From: Sialis fuliginosa
Taxonomy: Eukaryota; Arthropoda; Insecta; Megaloptera; Sialidae
Assembly (NCBI GenBank): GCA_961205875.1
Contig: OY540810.1
Location: 38,130,001-38,194,000, forward strand
DNA length: 64,000 nucleotides
Reading direction: 5' to 3'
A program made the translations under genes and the position numbers. Position 1 is the stretch's first letter, and every line of letters begins with the position of its first letter. The notes under the pieces are model-generated. The model saw only the letters and a program-made list of their open reading frames with translations, was not told the origin of the DNA and did not search any database. This document shows, one piece after another, positions 9,701-20,528 of this stretch.

Positions 9701-12700
9701 AAGATCTCTACAGGTCCTTTAGCTGCAGGAAATTTCGGCGGCTGATTCAGAATGATACAACCTCCTTGGGACGTTGGTTTTTCAAGAACTGTTTTATCAC
9801 TAGTGGCATTAACAGTGCTTTTTATTGAATTTGTATTAATCTTCGAATCATTCTTCGGGGTATGTATAATATACAGTAGAGCACCTTCAGCTGCGGCAGC
9901 TTTTGCAAAATTTTTATTTTTTCCTTCGCCTATAAACTTCTTACCATCGATTTCAACCGAATAAATAAATATGGGAGCGTTTTTTGGACCTGACTGACCA
10001 ATGAATTTATATGTTAACCTTGGGTGAATTTGATTTAAAATTGTTACAGATCGTTCAGCTATAATTTCAGGTAATTTTGACGATTCATTGCCATTTATAC
10101 AAATCGGTTTATCATGAACACCAGTATAATTGACTTTACTTGTATCAACCGTCAAATCATTCTTTCGGGAATGTATAATAGACTGTAAAGCACGTTCAGC
10201 TACTGCATATTTTGCTAGATTTTTTTTTTCCCCTTCGCCTATAAACTTTGTACCATCGATTTCAACCGAATAAGTAAATATAGGAGCATTTTTTGGACCT
10301 GACTGACCATTGAATTTATATGTCAACCCTCGATGAATTTCATTTAAAATTGATACAGATCGTTCAGCTATGATCGTAGGCAATTTGGACGATTCATTGT
10401 TATTCATACAACTTTCTACTTGCATTGGTTTATCACGAACTTTATTATCCCCTGTAAAATTAACAGTGCTATCTATTGCATTTATATTTATTTTCGAATC
10501 ATTCTTCGGGGAATGTATAATAGAAAGTAGAGCACATTCAACTGCAGCAGCTTTTGCTAAATTTGTATTTTTTCCTTCGCCTATAAACTTCTTACCATTG
10601 AATTCAACCGAAAAAGTAAATATAGGGGCGTGTTGAGGACCTGACTGGCTAATTAACTGATACGTTAACCCTCGTTGAATTTCATTTGAAACTACTACAG
10701 ATCGACCAGCTTTGATGGTAGGCAATTTTGCAGACTGATTGTGATTGATACAACTGTCTCCATATATTGGGTTTTTATGAACTGTATTGCCACTACTGAA
10801 ATTGTATGTATTATTAATTGCAGTTGTATTAATCATCGAATTATTCTTCGGAGATTGTATAATAGATTCTAGAGCATATTCAGCTGCGGCAAATTTTGCC
10901 AGACTTTTATTTTTTCCTTTGCCTATAAACTTTTTACCATCGAACTCAATCATATAAGTAAATATAGGGGCGTGTTTAGAACCTGACTGCCCGATAAACT
11001 GATAAGTCAATCCTTGTTGAATTTCTTTTGAAATTTCTGCAGAAGGTTCTGTTTCAATGGCAGGTAATTTCGGCGACTGATTTTGAATAATACAACCTTC
11101 TTCGATCGTTGGTTTTTTACGAACTTTATTACCGCTAGTAAAATTGTCTGTGTTATTTATTGTATTTTTATTAATCTTCGAATTATTCTTCGGGGAATAT
11201 ATAATAGATAGTAAAGCACGTTCAGCTGCTGCCGCTTTTGCTAGATTTTTATTTTTTCCTTCGCCTATAAACTTCTTACCATCGATTTCAACTGAATAAT
11301 TAAATATAGGAGCGTTTTTAAGACCTGACTGATCAATGAATTTATATGTTAACCCTGGATGAATTTGATTTAGAATTGTCACAGAACGTTCAGCCATAAC
11401 GTCAGGTAATTTTGACGATTCATTGCCATTAATACAAGTCTCTCCTTGCATTGGTATATCAGGTACTTTATTGTCATTAGTGCTATTTAATGCACTTTTA
11501 TCAAACTTCGAATTATTCTTCGGGGAATGCATAATATAAAGTAGAGCATATTCAGCTGCTGCATACTTTGCCAGATTTTTACTTTTTCCTTCGCCTATAA
11601 ACTTCTTACCGTCGAATTCAACCAAATAAGTAAATATAGGGGCATGTTTAGGACCTGACTGACCAATGAATTTATATGTTATCTTTCGGTGAATTTCATT
11701 TAAAATTGCTACAGATCGTTCAGCTATGAATGTAGGTAATTTCGACAACTTTGGTTCTTCAAGAATTGTTTCATTACTATTGAAATTGGCAGTGTTCTTT
11801 ATTGCACTTGTATGGATCGTCGAATCATTATTCAGGGAATATTTAATAGACAGTAAAGCGCATTTAGCTGCGGCAGCTTTTGCTAAATCTTTAGTTTTTC
11901 CTTTGCCTATAGATTTCGTACCTTCGTATTCAACTGAATATGTAAATATACGGGGTTTTTTAGGACCTGACCGACTAATTAATTTATATTTTAACCCTTG
12001 ATAAATGTGATTTAAAATTGCTAAAGTTCGTTCAGTTATAATTTCAGGTAGTTTAGGCGATGTATTGTGATTCATACAACTTTCTTCTTGCATTGGTTTT
12101 TCATTAACTGTATTATCACCAGTAAAATTGACAGTGCTCTTTATGTTACTTGTATCACCCGTCGAATTATTTCTAAAGGAATGTATAATAAATTGTAAAG
12201 CACGTTCAGCTGCGACAGTTTTTGTTAGATTTTTATTTTTTCCTTCATCTATCAACTTCGTACAATCGAATTCAACCGAATAAGTAAATATAGGGGTTTC
12301 TTTAGGATCTGACTGACCAATGAATTTATATGTTAATCCCGGATGAATTTGATTTAAAATTGATACAGATCGTTCAGCTATAACTTTAGGTAATTTCGAT
12401 GATTCATTGTCATTTATACATTTTTCTACTTGCATAGGTTTATCATGATTTGTATTATCACCAGTAAAACTTACAGTGCTATTAAGTGCACTTGTATCAA
12501 CTGTCGAATTAGATTGTGGAGAACATTCAGCTGATGCGGCTTTTGATAGATTTTTCTTTTTTTCTTTGTGTATAAACTTTATACCATCGAATTTGACAGA
12601 AAAAGTAAATATAGGGACATGTTTAGTATCTGGCTGATTCGTTTCTTGTTTGATTTCTTTTGAAATTGTAGCAGAAGGTTCGGTTTCAATGGCAGGTAGT

Positions 12701-14753
12701 TTCGACGACTGATTCTGAATGATACAACCTTTTTCGCTCGTTAGTTTTTCATGAACTTTATTATCGCTAGTAAAATTGTCAGTGTTTTCTATTGCATTTG
12801 TATCAATCTTGGAATTATTATTTGGAGAATGTATAATAGATAGTAGAGCACATTCAGCCGCGGCCGCTTTTGCTAAATTTTTTGATTTTCCTTTGCCTAT
12901 AGATTTCGTACCTTCGTATTCAACTGAATAAGTAAATATACGGGGTTTTTTAGGACCTGACCGACTAATTAATTTATATTTTAACCCTTGATAAATGTGA
13001 TTTAAAATTGCTAAAGTTCGTTCAGCTATAATTTCAGGTAATTTAGGCGATGTATTGTGATTCATGCAACTTTCTTCTTGCATTGGTTTTTCATTAACTG
13101 TATTATCAGCAGTAAAATTGACAGTACTATTTATATTATTTGTATCAACCGTCGAATTATTCCTAAAGGAATGTATAATAAATTGTAAAGCACGTTCAGC
13201 TGCGGCAGTTTTTGTTAGATTTTTATTTTTTTCTTCATCTATCAACTTCGTACAATCGAATTCAACCGAATAAGTAAATATAGGGGTGTCTTTAGGATCT
13301 GACTGACCAATGAATTTATATGTTAATCCTGGATGAATTTGATTTAAAATTGATACAGATCGTTCAGCTATAACTTCAAGTAATTTCGATGATTCATTAT
13401 CATTTATACATTTTTCTACTTGCATAGGTTTATCATGATTTGTATTATCACCAGTAAAACTTACAGTGCTATTAAGTGCACTTGTATCAACCGTCGAATT
13501 AGATTGTGGGGAACATTCAGCTGATGCGGCTTTTGATAGATTTTTCTTTTTTTCTTTGTGTATAAACTTCGTACCATCGAATTCGACAGAAAAAGTAAAT
13601 ATAGGGACATGTTTAGTATCTGGCTGATTCGTTTCTTGTTTGATTTCTTTTGAAATTGCAGCAGAAGGTTCGGTTACAATGGCAGATAATTTTGGCGACT
13701 GATTCAGAATGATACAACCTTCTTCGCTCGTTGGTTTTTCATTAACATTATTATCGCTAGTGAAATTGGCTGTGTTTTTTATTGCATTTGTATCAATCTT
13801 GGAATTATTCTTCGGGGAATATATAATAGACAGTAAAGCACATTCAGCTGCGGCAGTTTTTGCTTTTATTTTATTATTTCCTTCGCCTATAAACTTTTTA
13901 CCATCGAATTCAACCGAATAAATAAATGTAGGGGCGAGTTTAGAATCTGACTGACCAATGAACTGATATGTCAACCTTTCTTGAATTCTACTTAAAATTG
14001 CTACAGATCGTTCAGCCATGATGGTAGGTAATTTCAACGATTCATTTTCGTTTATACAACTTCGTTCGTGCGATGGTTTTTCGCTATTTTTATGATCGCC
14101 AGTAAAATTTACATTGCTATTTATTTCATTTATATTAACCACCGAATTATGCTTCGGGAATTGTATAATAGACTCTAGAGCACATTTAGCTACGGCATAT
14201 TTTGCCAGATTTTTAGTTTTTCCATTGCGTATAAACTTTTTACCATCGAATTCAATCAAATAAGTAAATATAGGGGCGTTTTTAGGACCTGACTGGGTAA
14301 TGAATTGATATACTAACCCTGGATAAATGTCATTTAAAATTGCTACAGATCGTTCAGCTATAATGTCAGGTAATTTCGACGTCTGATTATTACTGGTACA
14401 ATCTTCTTCGAATGTCGGTTTTTTAAGAACTGTTTTATCACTGTTGAAATTTGCTGTTTTTTTTATTTTACTTTTTTTAACTATCGAATTACTCTTCGGA
14501 GATTGTATAATAGATAATAGAGCACATTCAGCTGCGGCAGCTTTTGCTAAGTTTTTACTTTTTCCTTCGCCTATAAACTTCTTATTATCGAATTCAACCA
14601 AATAAGTAAATATAGAGGGATTTTTCGGACCTGACTGATCAATGAATTTATATGTTATCCCTTGCTTTATTTCATTTAAAATTGTTACAGGACTTTTCGT
14701 TTCTTGTGTGCCTGGAGATGACGTTTGAGTTTTTTTCCGTTTCCTCGTCATTT
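6558..14753 (-). CDS. Adar paralogue with 16 dsRNA-binding motifs and a defective deaminase start
   Basis: This is a tandem duplicate of Adar. Three exons join in frame: 14753-9594 (ATG at 14751), 9414-9288 and 6790-6558, together about 1839 codons without a stop. Domain order is a basic start (MTRKRKK), 15 copies of dsRBM1 plus linker, one dsRBM2 split by an intron at the same codon as in Adar, a shortened linker, and an ADAR deaminase segment with RAE in place of HAE. Such a long open frame in AT-rich DNA is not expected without selection. dsRBMs bind A-form RNA, so the protein should bind long dsRNA very strongly. The altered zinc site and missing later exons argue against editing. It may act as a dsRNA sink, a competitor of Adar or Dicer, or a scaffold; these roles are inferred. 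The 3' end is unknown: it may stop at 6460 by intron retention or splice into exons not recognised. The upstream exon encoding MENG in Adar has no visible counterpart here. Confidence 0.9.
7020..7570. mobile_element. Nested TIR element with 'acgaaaactagcacgtttc' repeats
   Basis: The outer arms run from TATCGACGCTCC to GGAGCGTCGATA. Inside both arms are short direct repeats of about 30-40 bp around 'cgaaaactagcacgtttc', at least five in the left arm. Related fragments occur at 25420-25650 and near 26030. Confidence 0.78.
7592..8495. repeat. 201-bp palindromic tandem array, about 4.5 copies
   Basis: Units start near 7592, 7792, 7993, 8193 and 8394. Each contains the self-complementary word 'aacctcatgtgaggtt', the palindrome around 'aattataatt', and paired arms 'acaaattgtg' and 'cacaatttgt'. 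In RNA every unit could fold into a long hairpin. Copies are nearly identical, so the array is young. Confidence 0.9.
8663..9287. other. Intron of the paralogue with an inserted MITE
   Basis: Intron between the dsRBM2-completing exon and the deaminase exon. No extra exon is recognised. It holds the inverted-repeat element at about 9045-9245. Confidence 0.5.
9045..9245. mobile_element. MITE with 'cttctggatgcaagccgcg' arms
   Basis: The left arm 'cttctggatgcaagccgcg' and right arm 'cgtggcttacacccagaag' are inverted, and 'gacgaaac(g/a)ttggccgata' occurs in both halves. A fragment recurs at 22560-22600. It sits beside the changed donor of the paralogue exon at 9288. Confidence 0.7.
9288..9414 (-). 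CDS. Paralogue exon: end of dsRBM2 and shortened linker
   Basis: The acceptor TTTTAG precedes 9414 and the donor AAG/GTAAGC follows 9288. It completes dsRBM2 with GGSKKLAKEAAARAALSKIC and shares SPSTFSMPNVNSS with Adar. It then diverges (ALEYTQKR) and ends 12 codons earlier than the 163-base Adar exon, at a different donor. Both exons leave two bases over, so the reading phase is kept. A MITE lies just beyond the donor (about 9045-9245). Confidence 0.88.
9594..14751 (-). repeat. Tandem dsRBM array, 16 units, mostly 342 bp each
   Basis: Unit limits read from the protein (minus strand): 1 14751-14368; 2 14367-14026; 3 14025-13684; 4 13683-13378; 5 13377-13036; 6 13035-12694; 7 12693-12388; 8 12387-12046; 9 12045-11734; 10 11733-11404; 11 11403-11062; 12 11061-10720; 13 10719-10378; 14 10377-10069; 15 10068-9727; 16 9726-9594 (dsRBM2 type, completed at 9414). 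The typical unit is 114 codons. Units 4 and 7 (102 codons) lack the GLTY strand and the end of helix 2. Units 9, 10 and 14 have shortened linkers. The array lies inside an exon and must have grown by in-frame unequal exchange. Confidence 0.93.
9594..14753 (-). CDS. Giant single exon: 15 tandem dsRBM1 units plus first half of dsRBM2
   Basis: The acceptor TTTCTTTAG precedes 14753 and the donor CAG/GTAAGA follows 9594, exactly as in the Adar exon at 1563-2081. Residues 1-1719 plus one base are encoded. Most units keep the RNA-contact features: helix 1 (ILNEI or ILNQIH), the SGPKNAP loop, and K-x-K-x-LAK at the start of helix 2. Each linker repeats NFTSDN-like and C-I-N-x-N-x-S-x-KLP words, showing that dsRBM1 and its linker multiplied together. 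The N-terminal 20 residues match Adar's MSMKRKKT...TKSP closely. ATG at 14751 is taken as the start because no upstream coding exon is visible. Confidence 0.95.
11734..13683 (-). repeat. Recent 990-bp in-frame block duplication (units 4-6 and 7-9)
   Basis: Units 4-5-6 and 7-8-9 are nearly identical. On the plus strand the word 'tttttctacttgcatagg' starts at both 13411 and 12421, exactly 990 bases apart, and the following 130 bases differ at only a few positions. Both copies carry the same damaged units (4 and 7), so the damage came before the duplication. This shows a three-unit, higher-order step in the growth of the array. Confidence 0.92.
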
Positions 14754-16146
14754 CTAAAGAAAAATAAATTAATATTTGTTTTAATAATTTAATTGGTAAT
14801 CTCCCTTTTTCCCCCTAAAAAACTTAAGAGCTGTGTGAAATGTAGATTAAACACATAATTACTTGATATTTGTGTTCCCCCAAGGTATATAAAGACAAGG
14901 TAGTCTCAACAATTTCTTGACCAATCAGCGTTGGCGCGGGAATTGACGTCACCTGGGGGATCTATTCAAATGTCATACATTTTTAATAGAATATTAATTA
15001 CAAAAAAATCCTTTATTTATTCTTGTTTTCGTATTTTTTGATATTTTAACAACACATACCTACAATCAAATAAGTACAAATTCGACATAGCAAAATTATA
15101 AAAAAGCTGTCAAAGACAATTTGGTCAATTCGGGAAGCATAATTTTTACCATTCTTAAGTTGGCAATACGTTATATGATTCTGACAGCACTTTATGATTT
15201 TGCTATGTCGAATTTGTACTTATTTGATTGTATGTGTTGTTAAAATATCAAAAAATACGAAAACAAGAATAAATAAAGGAATTTTTTGTAATTAATATTC
15301 TATTAAAAATTTATGACATTTGAATAGATCCCCCAGGTGACGTCAATTCCCGCGCCAACGCTGATTGGTCAAGGAGATCTTGAGACTACCTTGTCTTTAT
15401 ATACCTTGGTGTTTCCCATAAATATTTTTTTAATATAATTTTTAATAATACCCGTAATCTCAATAAAGTTACAATATTTAAGTTAGAAATAACAGCAACT
15501 ATGTATATTCACTATGGTCAGTGACTACTCTGCCACCTGCTGGATAAAACTTGAACCCTAGCTTCTATATTTCCCAAACAGCGATTTGAAAGTTTTAAAT
15601 ATAATGTAAAAATTATGTTAATAAGTAATTAAAATTATTAAAATACAATCAAGAATAAAAACAAAAACTATTTTTATCAATATTTTTTGCAAAATCTTAT
15701 ATTAACTTATATTAACAGAGAGACAAAAAATATAATTTTAAAGATTAAAAAAATTAAGTTTACTCAAAAATTACAGCCTGTACACTAATTCGAAACAAAA
15801 AAGTCACTTATACCCGTCCCTCTTGGCCTTCCCCCACCCCAACCAACCCCCTACCGAAAGCCGGCGATGGGTACAACTATAATAATGTTAAACCGGTCAA
15901 ACTATGTATATTCATAATTCTTATCTTACATTCCAAGGGTCAAATCACTGCACTGTGGTTATAGTGCATTCTTTATTTTCGCCAATATTACATTTATTTA
16001 TATTTCCTACGTAATCAATTTATATTGATATTTTGTATTTATATTCAATACATTTCAAATTACTTTAATTTAATAAATTATAATAATTAATGTTCAACGT
16101 AAAAAACACTTGAGAATGTGCTAATTCTTGTATATTAACCGTTTAC
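14754..16146 (-). other. 5' intron of the Adar paralogue
   Basis: It lies between a probable 5' UTR exon (donor GAG/GTAAAC, last base 16147) and the giant exon. No counterpart of Adar's MENG exon is seen. It contains the foldback element at 14880-15409. Confidence 0.5.
14880..15409. mobile_element. Foldback element with arms of about 230 bp
   Basis: The arms (about 14880-15113 and 15181-15409) are near-perfect inverted copies beginning CCAAGGTATATAAAG, with a loop of about 67 bases. They include 'gacgtca' and 'ccaatcagcg'. There is no coding capacity. A shorter relative lies at 23041-23173. If transcribed in the paralogue's intron it would form a dsRNA stem over 200 bp long. Confidence 0.9.
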
Positions 16147-16390
16147 CTCTTATTTAATTTAGGCACATACTGTTGTACATTACAAAAATAACAAAATGTA
16201 GACAAATATCGAAATAATGATTATATTTTATTCAAACTAACTTTTATTTTTCATTGTTTTGTTTATTTTTTATCATAAATGAATTCATAGATATTATTTA
16301 AGAAGCAAAATAAATATACAACCTTTACCAAATAAAATTATTTAGTAATTATTATTAACATAAATAAAATAACAAAGTTCAATATGATGA
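16147..16390 (-). promoter_or_regulatory. Duplicated 5' block of the Adar paralogue
   Basis: 16200-16390 is homologous to 3240-3430 upstream of Adar, and a donor-like GAG/GTAAAC matches the Adar leader donor position. It is probably the paralogue's 5' UTR exon and flanking promoter DNA, which marks the upstream end of the segmental duplication. Confidence 0.5.
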
Positions 16391-16701
16391 TCACTCACTT
16401 TTTCCAGATTTCAAGTTGGCAATAGTGCAGGTAAAGGTTTAGTCACGTTTAATTGCCATTTGTACATACCATATGAACTAAGTGCTATTTTGAAACAGTA
16501 AAAATAAATGTGTATTAACTTACTATTTAGTAGGTACGTGGTAGGAATCAGTCACAAAAATATTAGCTTCACTGAATAATAAGTAATAACTCACTCATAG
16601 AACAATAAAAATAAGTAGGGATGCTTTCTTATAGAACTAAATATACATAAGTGACACCCAATGTTATTTTTCTGAGAACTTTCACGATGACAGTTCTGGT
16701 T
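16391..16701. other. Gene-free AT-rich stretch
   Basis: Nothing recognisable apart from low-complexity AT tracts. Confidence 0.5.
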
Positions 16702-16876
16702 CAGTGGCGCAGTTAAAAAAAATTTCAGGGGGGGGGGATAATACTATAATACACATGAGTAAAATTTTTTTAAGTTATTTTGAATTGATGTTTTCTCAAA
16801 ACATAACTTTTTTAGAACACTGAATATTTCGGGGATGGGGGAGGGGAGAGGTTCCCCCTCCGTTACTACGCCATTG
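16702..16876. mobile_element. hAT MITE, 'GTGGCG' family, exact 8-bp duplication
   Basis: The ends are CAGTGGCGCAG and CTACGCCATTG. They are flanked by ttctggtt at 16694-16701 and 16877-16884. Confidence 0.88.
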
Positions 16877-16975
16877 TTCTGGTTACATCAACCAGAAAGC
16901 AGGATACATCCACCAATTTCAGAACAGCTTACAAATATTTGAAATATAACTTTAGATTTAGAAAGTTTATAGATA

Positions 16976-17254
16976 CAGGGCCGTAACTAGAAGCTCGGGG
17001 GGCCCGGGGCAAGAGGTGGCTAAGGGGCCCCTAGAATATGCAAAAGAATGACTTTTTTTTATCATAGTTAACAAACTGTAGTCTACTCCTTATTAGTAAA
17101 AAAAATTTATAATAATTAAAGACTTTTTTTTGTTCCTAACTTACACAATTTTTCCTATTTACTTACTTCTTTCAATTTTTACGCTGCGGAGGCCCCCTAA
17201 CTTCTGGGGCCCTGGGACGCTGCCCCGGCTGTCCCGGTGGTAGTTACGACCCTG
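16976..17254. mobile_element. hAT MITE, 'CAGGGCCGTAACTA' family
   Basis: Inverted ends CAGGGCCGTAACTA and TAGTTACGACCCTG are flanked by tatagata/tatggata. A shorter relative is at about 55293-55396. Confidence 0.85.
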
Positions 17255-17399
17255 TATGGATACATAACAAGCCATCTAATTCCAGGGTCGTCTTAACAAA
17301 TTCGAAAAAAAATGGCTCCTTAATTACATTAATTGAGTATAATTTTAAACAATTTTATTTTAAAATATGTTGACATTGCACATATTTATAATATAATAA

Positions 17400-18030
17400 A
17401 GGTAGTCAAAAAATCTGAAAAAAAAAAATTAGGAACGAGGCTTTGGTGGGACTACGAACGACAAATACTAAAGCCAACAATATAATTTAAAATTTTGGAA
17501 TAATAGGGAGGGGCGTCATAGAATTTTTTATTTTTATTTTTATATCTAAGCATGTGGGGTGTCGAAATGTAGATCTCAATTAGTAGAATATGACACTATT
17601 TCTACTCAAAAATACACTTGTGGATCCAAAAAGTTTACGTAGTACGTACTTCGGAACCCTTATGGCCAAGGCTTCGAACCGGAACTGAACCGAAAACCGA
17701 AAAACCGTTATTTTTGCTAGAACGAAAACCGGAACCAAACCGAAAAAAAATCGTTTTTTTCGATTCGGTACACGTTAAAATGATCTTATTCTCCACTTGT
17801 CGTTCGGGCTATCATACAAGTACCATAAAATGTTCTAAATTATCGTAGAAAAAATTTGTTTAATACAAATAAAATTATTTTTTAATTAATCACTCGGAGC
17901 TGAACAGAAAACCAGAAAAAACGGAAAAACCGTTATTTTTTTCAGAACGAAAACCGGAACCGAACTGAAATATATTTTTTTACTCGAACCGGAACGAAAA
18001 CCGAAACGAAAAAAAAAACAGTTCGAAGCC
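17400..18030. repeat. Two dispersed repeats
   Basis: 17410-17660 matches 49318-49575 (shared 'aggctttggtgggactac' and 'atagggagg'). 17660-18030 is an 'accgaaaaaccg'-rich tract bounded by 'ggcttcgaaccgg' and 'cagttcgaagcc', which suggests another TIR element. Confidence 0.55.
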
Positions 18031-18289
18031 CTGCTTATGGCATAAATCCGTATATGTATGTCTAGATTGAATTATTTAGTTTAAGCGTCAGAGTGCCCGC
18101 ATCAAAAACGAGATTTTTGTGTGGACACCATGAAAAAATAAATGGTGTCCGCCGCCCGGCCGGTATTCTAGAATGTGCTGTTGGGTATAAAAAGGTTGGA
18201 GACCCCTGACATAAAGCATGGACCACGCACATAATAGTATAAGATTTCTCCAAAACAATGAGAGAGATGCGGTAGGTTTGGGATATATC

Positions 18290-18644
18290 CAGTGGCGTAG
18301 GAACGGGGGGGGTTTTGGGGTCGAAACCCCCCCCGAAATTTTAAAATATATGAAATTAGTATAACAATTTGGAATTTTTGTGACAATAACCCCCCCCCGA
18401 AATTTGTAATGCTGTTAAAAATTTCGAACCAAATATAAAAATTTCGAACCAAATGACCTTTTTTTTTTTTTGATCATATAATTCATTGTATTTAATTAAA
18501 TAACTAAAAATAATAATAATAATAATAATTTTCAATCGTGTGACCATTTTTTTTTTTTTTTATTACTTTTTCAATCAAAAAAAATTTCGCATATTTTTTG
18601 AAATATCAAAACCCCCCCCGAAAATTTTTCTTACTACGCCACTG
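18290..18644. mobile_element. hAT MITE, 'GTGGCGTAG' family, exact 8-bp duplication
   Basis: The ends are CAGTGGCGTAGGAA and TTACTACGCCACTG. They are flanked by gatatatc at 18282-18289 and 18645-18652. The body has long G and C runs. Confidence 0.9.
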
Positions 18645-18652
18645 GATATATC

Positions 18653-19662
18653 TATCTCTTTTTCTAATAAGAATTAAATATAAATTCCTGTTTAAAAAAG
18701 GACAAGTATATCCCAAACCATTTTCTGTTTCTTTTAATTCACACGACTCTGTTTTCGAATCTCTGCTCTATATCTATGTTTATACCTACATTTTTTTAGA
18801 ATCGCTTTCCCCTACAACATTTTCTGAATCTGTCCCTGTAAAATGTATCAAAAGTCTGTGGAAGTTTTTGAAATCTGTAAAATAAATTATTTAATTTTTT
18901 AATTGTAACTTAAGAAGTTGAAATATGCCATACTTGATTTATTTTCTTTTGCACAAAAAAACACTAAGAGTTCTATGAAAAAACTCAAAATAATAAAATA
19001 TTATTGTATTGTTGCCAGACTTATTCAAGACAAATGATATTTATTAATGTTGCCAGAGTTTGAAATAATTAATGTTTTTCTTATATAATACCTGAATGAT
19101 ATTATGTGCGAATTTAATTATGCTCTGACGGTTTCAGATAGCGCATTATAGGTTCTATCTTTTTATAAGATTACCACAATCTGCCCCTATCTCCTAGATT
19201 ATGAAGTACGCTTTAGTTATCTAAAATATTAACAATTAGCTGACGATTCATTGTATTGTTTTCAGATCCGATGACAGAAATATTGATTTATTTTCAAAAA
19301 TAAGTCGAAATACTAAATACTAATGATATTTATAAAGTATTTTATTACAAACATTTAAGTAGGTCATGAAAAACAAAACTTGTTAAACAAAAATCATAAT
19401 AACTACAATCACAATAACAAATGAATATTTGAAAACAATAATCTATTCCAAAAAAAATATTCTTACTTTTTTTCGAAAATACATAAATATGACAAGTTAC
19501 ATATCGTTGTAAAGTAAAGTTATAGTTTTCTACGGAACCAAAAAAAATATTTTCCCAGCGCGTGGTGGATGATATTTATTATGTATTTTATGATATTAAA
19601 ATTAATTTAACTTTTGAGAAAAAAAATTAACTGAAACAATGAATATATTTTTGTTCAACATG
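18653..19662. other. Gene-free stretch downstream of the Vps62-domain gene
   Basis: AT-rich with no supported gene. On the minus strand AATAAA at 19668-19663 is a plausible polyadenylation signal for the Vps62 gene. Confidence 0.4.
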
Positions 19663-19668
19663 TTTATT
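19663..19668 (-). terminator. Likely polyadenylation signal AATAAA of the Vps62-domain gene
   Basis: AATAAA on the minus strand about 195 bases after the stop codon. It is the best-placed hexamer, but there is no transcript evidence. Confidence 0.4.
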
Positions 19669-19863
19669 TATGAAAACAATTTAAGCTTGGTTACATAATT
19701 CTTATAAAAACATTTACATAGAAAAATAGGTACACAGTACACACATATTATTATATATATGATATTGCAATATTCTATTATTTGATTTTTTCCCATTCGT
19801 GCAAATGTAGAGACAATCCATACAACACACGTGTATTTAAAGTTGCCTATGCTGATCAAAACT

Positions 19864-20528
19864 TCAACAATGGAAATGTGGCTTTTTTAGTGGAAGACCT
19901 TTAGGCCCATCTACATATTTACATATATCGAACCCTAATTTCGACAGGGGGTGGCAGTTTTCTTTGGGATTACCCCACCGACCTCTGAAAACAAACCATT
20001 CAGGTTCTTCAGCATCACTTCTAATAATTTGTAAATTTTTCCAAGTGTGCCATGGATATCCAAATCCATTCAAGTCATATAATCTAGGGACTTTAACATA
20101 TCTATGTTTACCAGGTGCTGTCCATAGCCCATGCGATCCTTGGGCTGAGAATAGTATTGGATGTTGACCATAAAGGGATATAGTTTTCGGGAACGCAGGC
20201 TTTTGTATTATTCCTTTTCTGGTTTCATCCATTGCGAATAAAAATGTCCCAACGCTGGGTTCATAGTTATAATAAGCTCCTGCATCGTGAACTGATACGT
20301 AGATAGAGGTAGGTCGATCTTTACCAGAGAAATACATGCTCACATGTTCCCAATCACCTACGTGGTGACCGTATTGGCGATATTGTCCTAAACATTTTTG
20401 GAAGACTTTGGGAATTGGAAGATGACCTAGAATTTTCGTATCGAATGTGCAAAGAGTTTTGCCTTGGTTGAATGGGTAGAACATCCAGTAGGTTACGTGA
20501 AATCTTGGATAACGTATTCCCCAAGAAT
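19864..20528 (-). CDS. Vps62-domain gene exon 3 (main domain, C-terminus)
   Basis: The acceptor ATATTATAG precedes 20528. It encodes the last 220 residues with the HVTYWMFYPFNQGK and GDWEHVSMYF motifs that define the family. The stretch before 20528 in the same frame is hydrophobic AT-rich intron translation and is excluded. Confidence 0.9.

Noticed and set aside
9752-13921. Plus-strand open frames opposite the dsRBM array (for example 9752-9964, 10370-10636, 11726-12001, 13064-13273, 13709-13921)
   Set aside because: They recur at the unit period and are antisense shadows of the repeated coding units, with no independent start or splice context.
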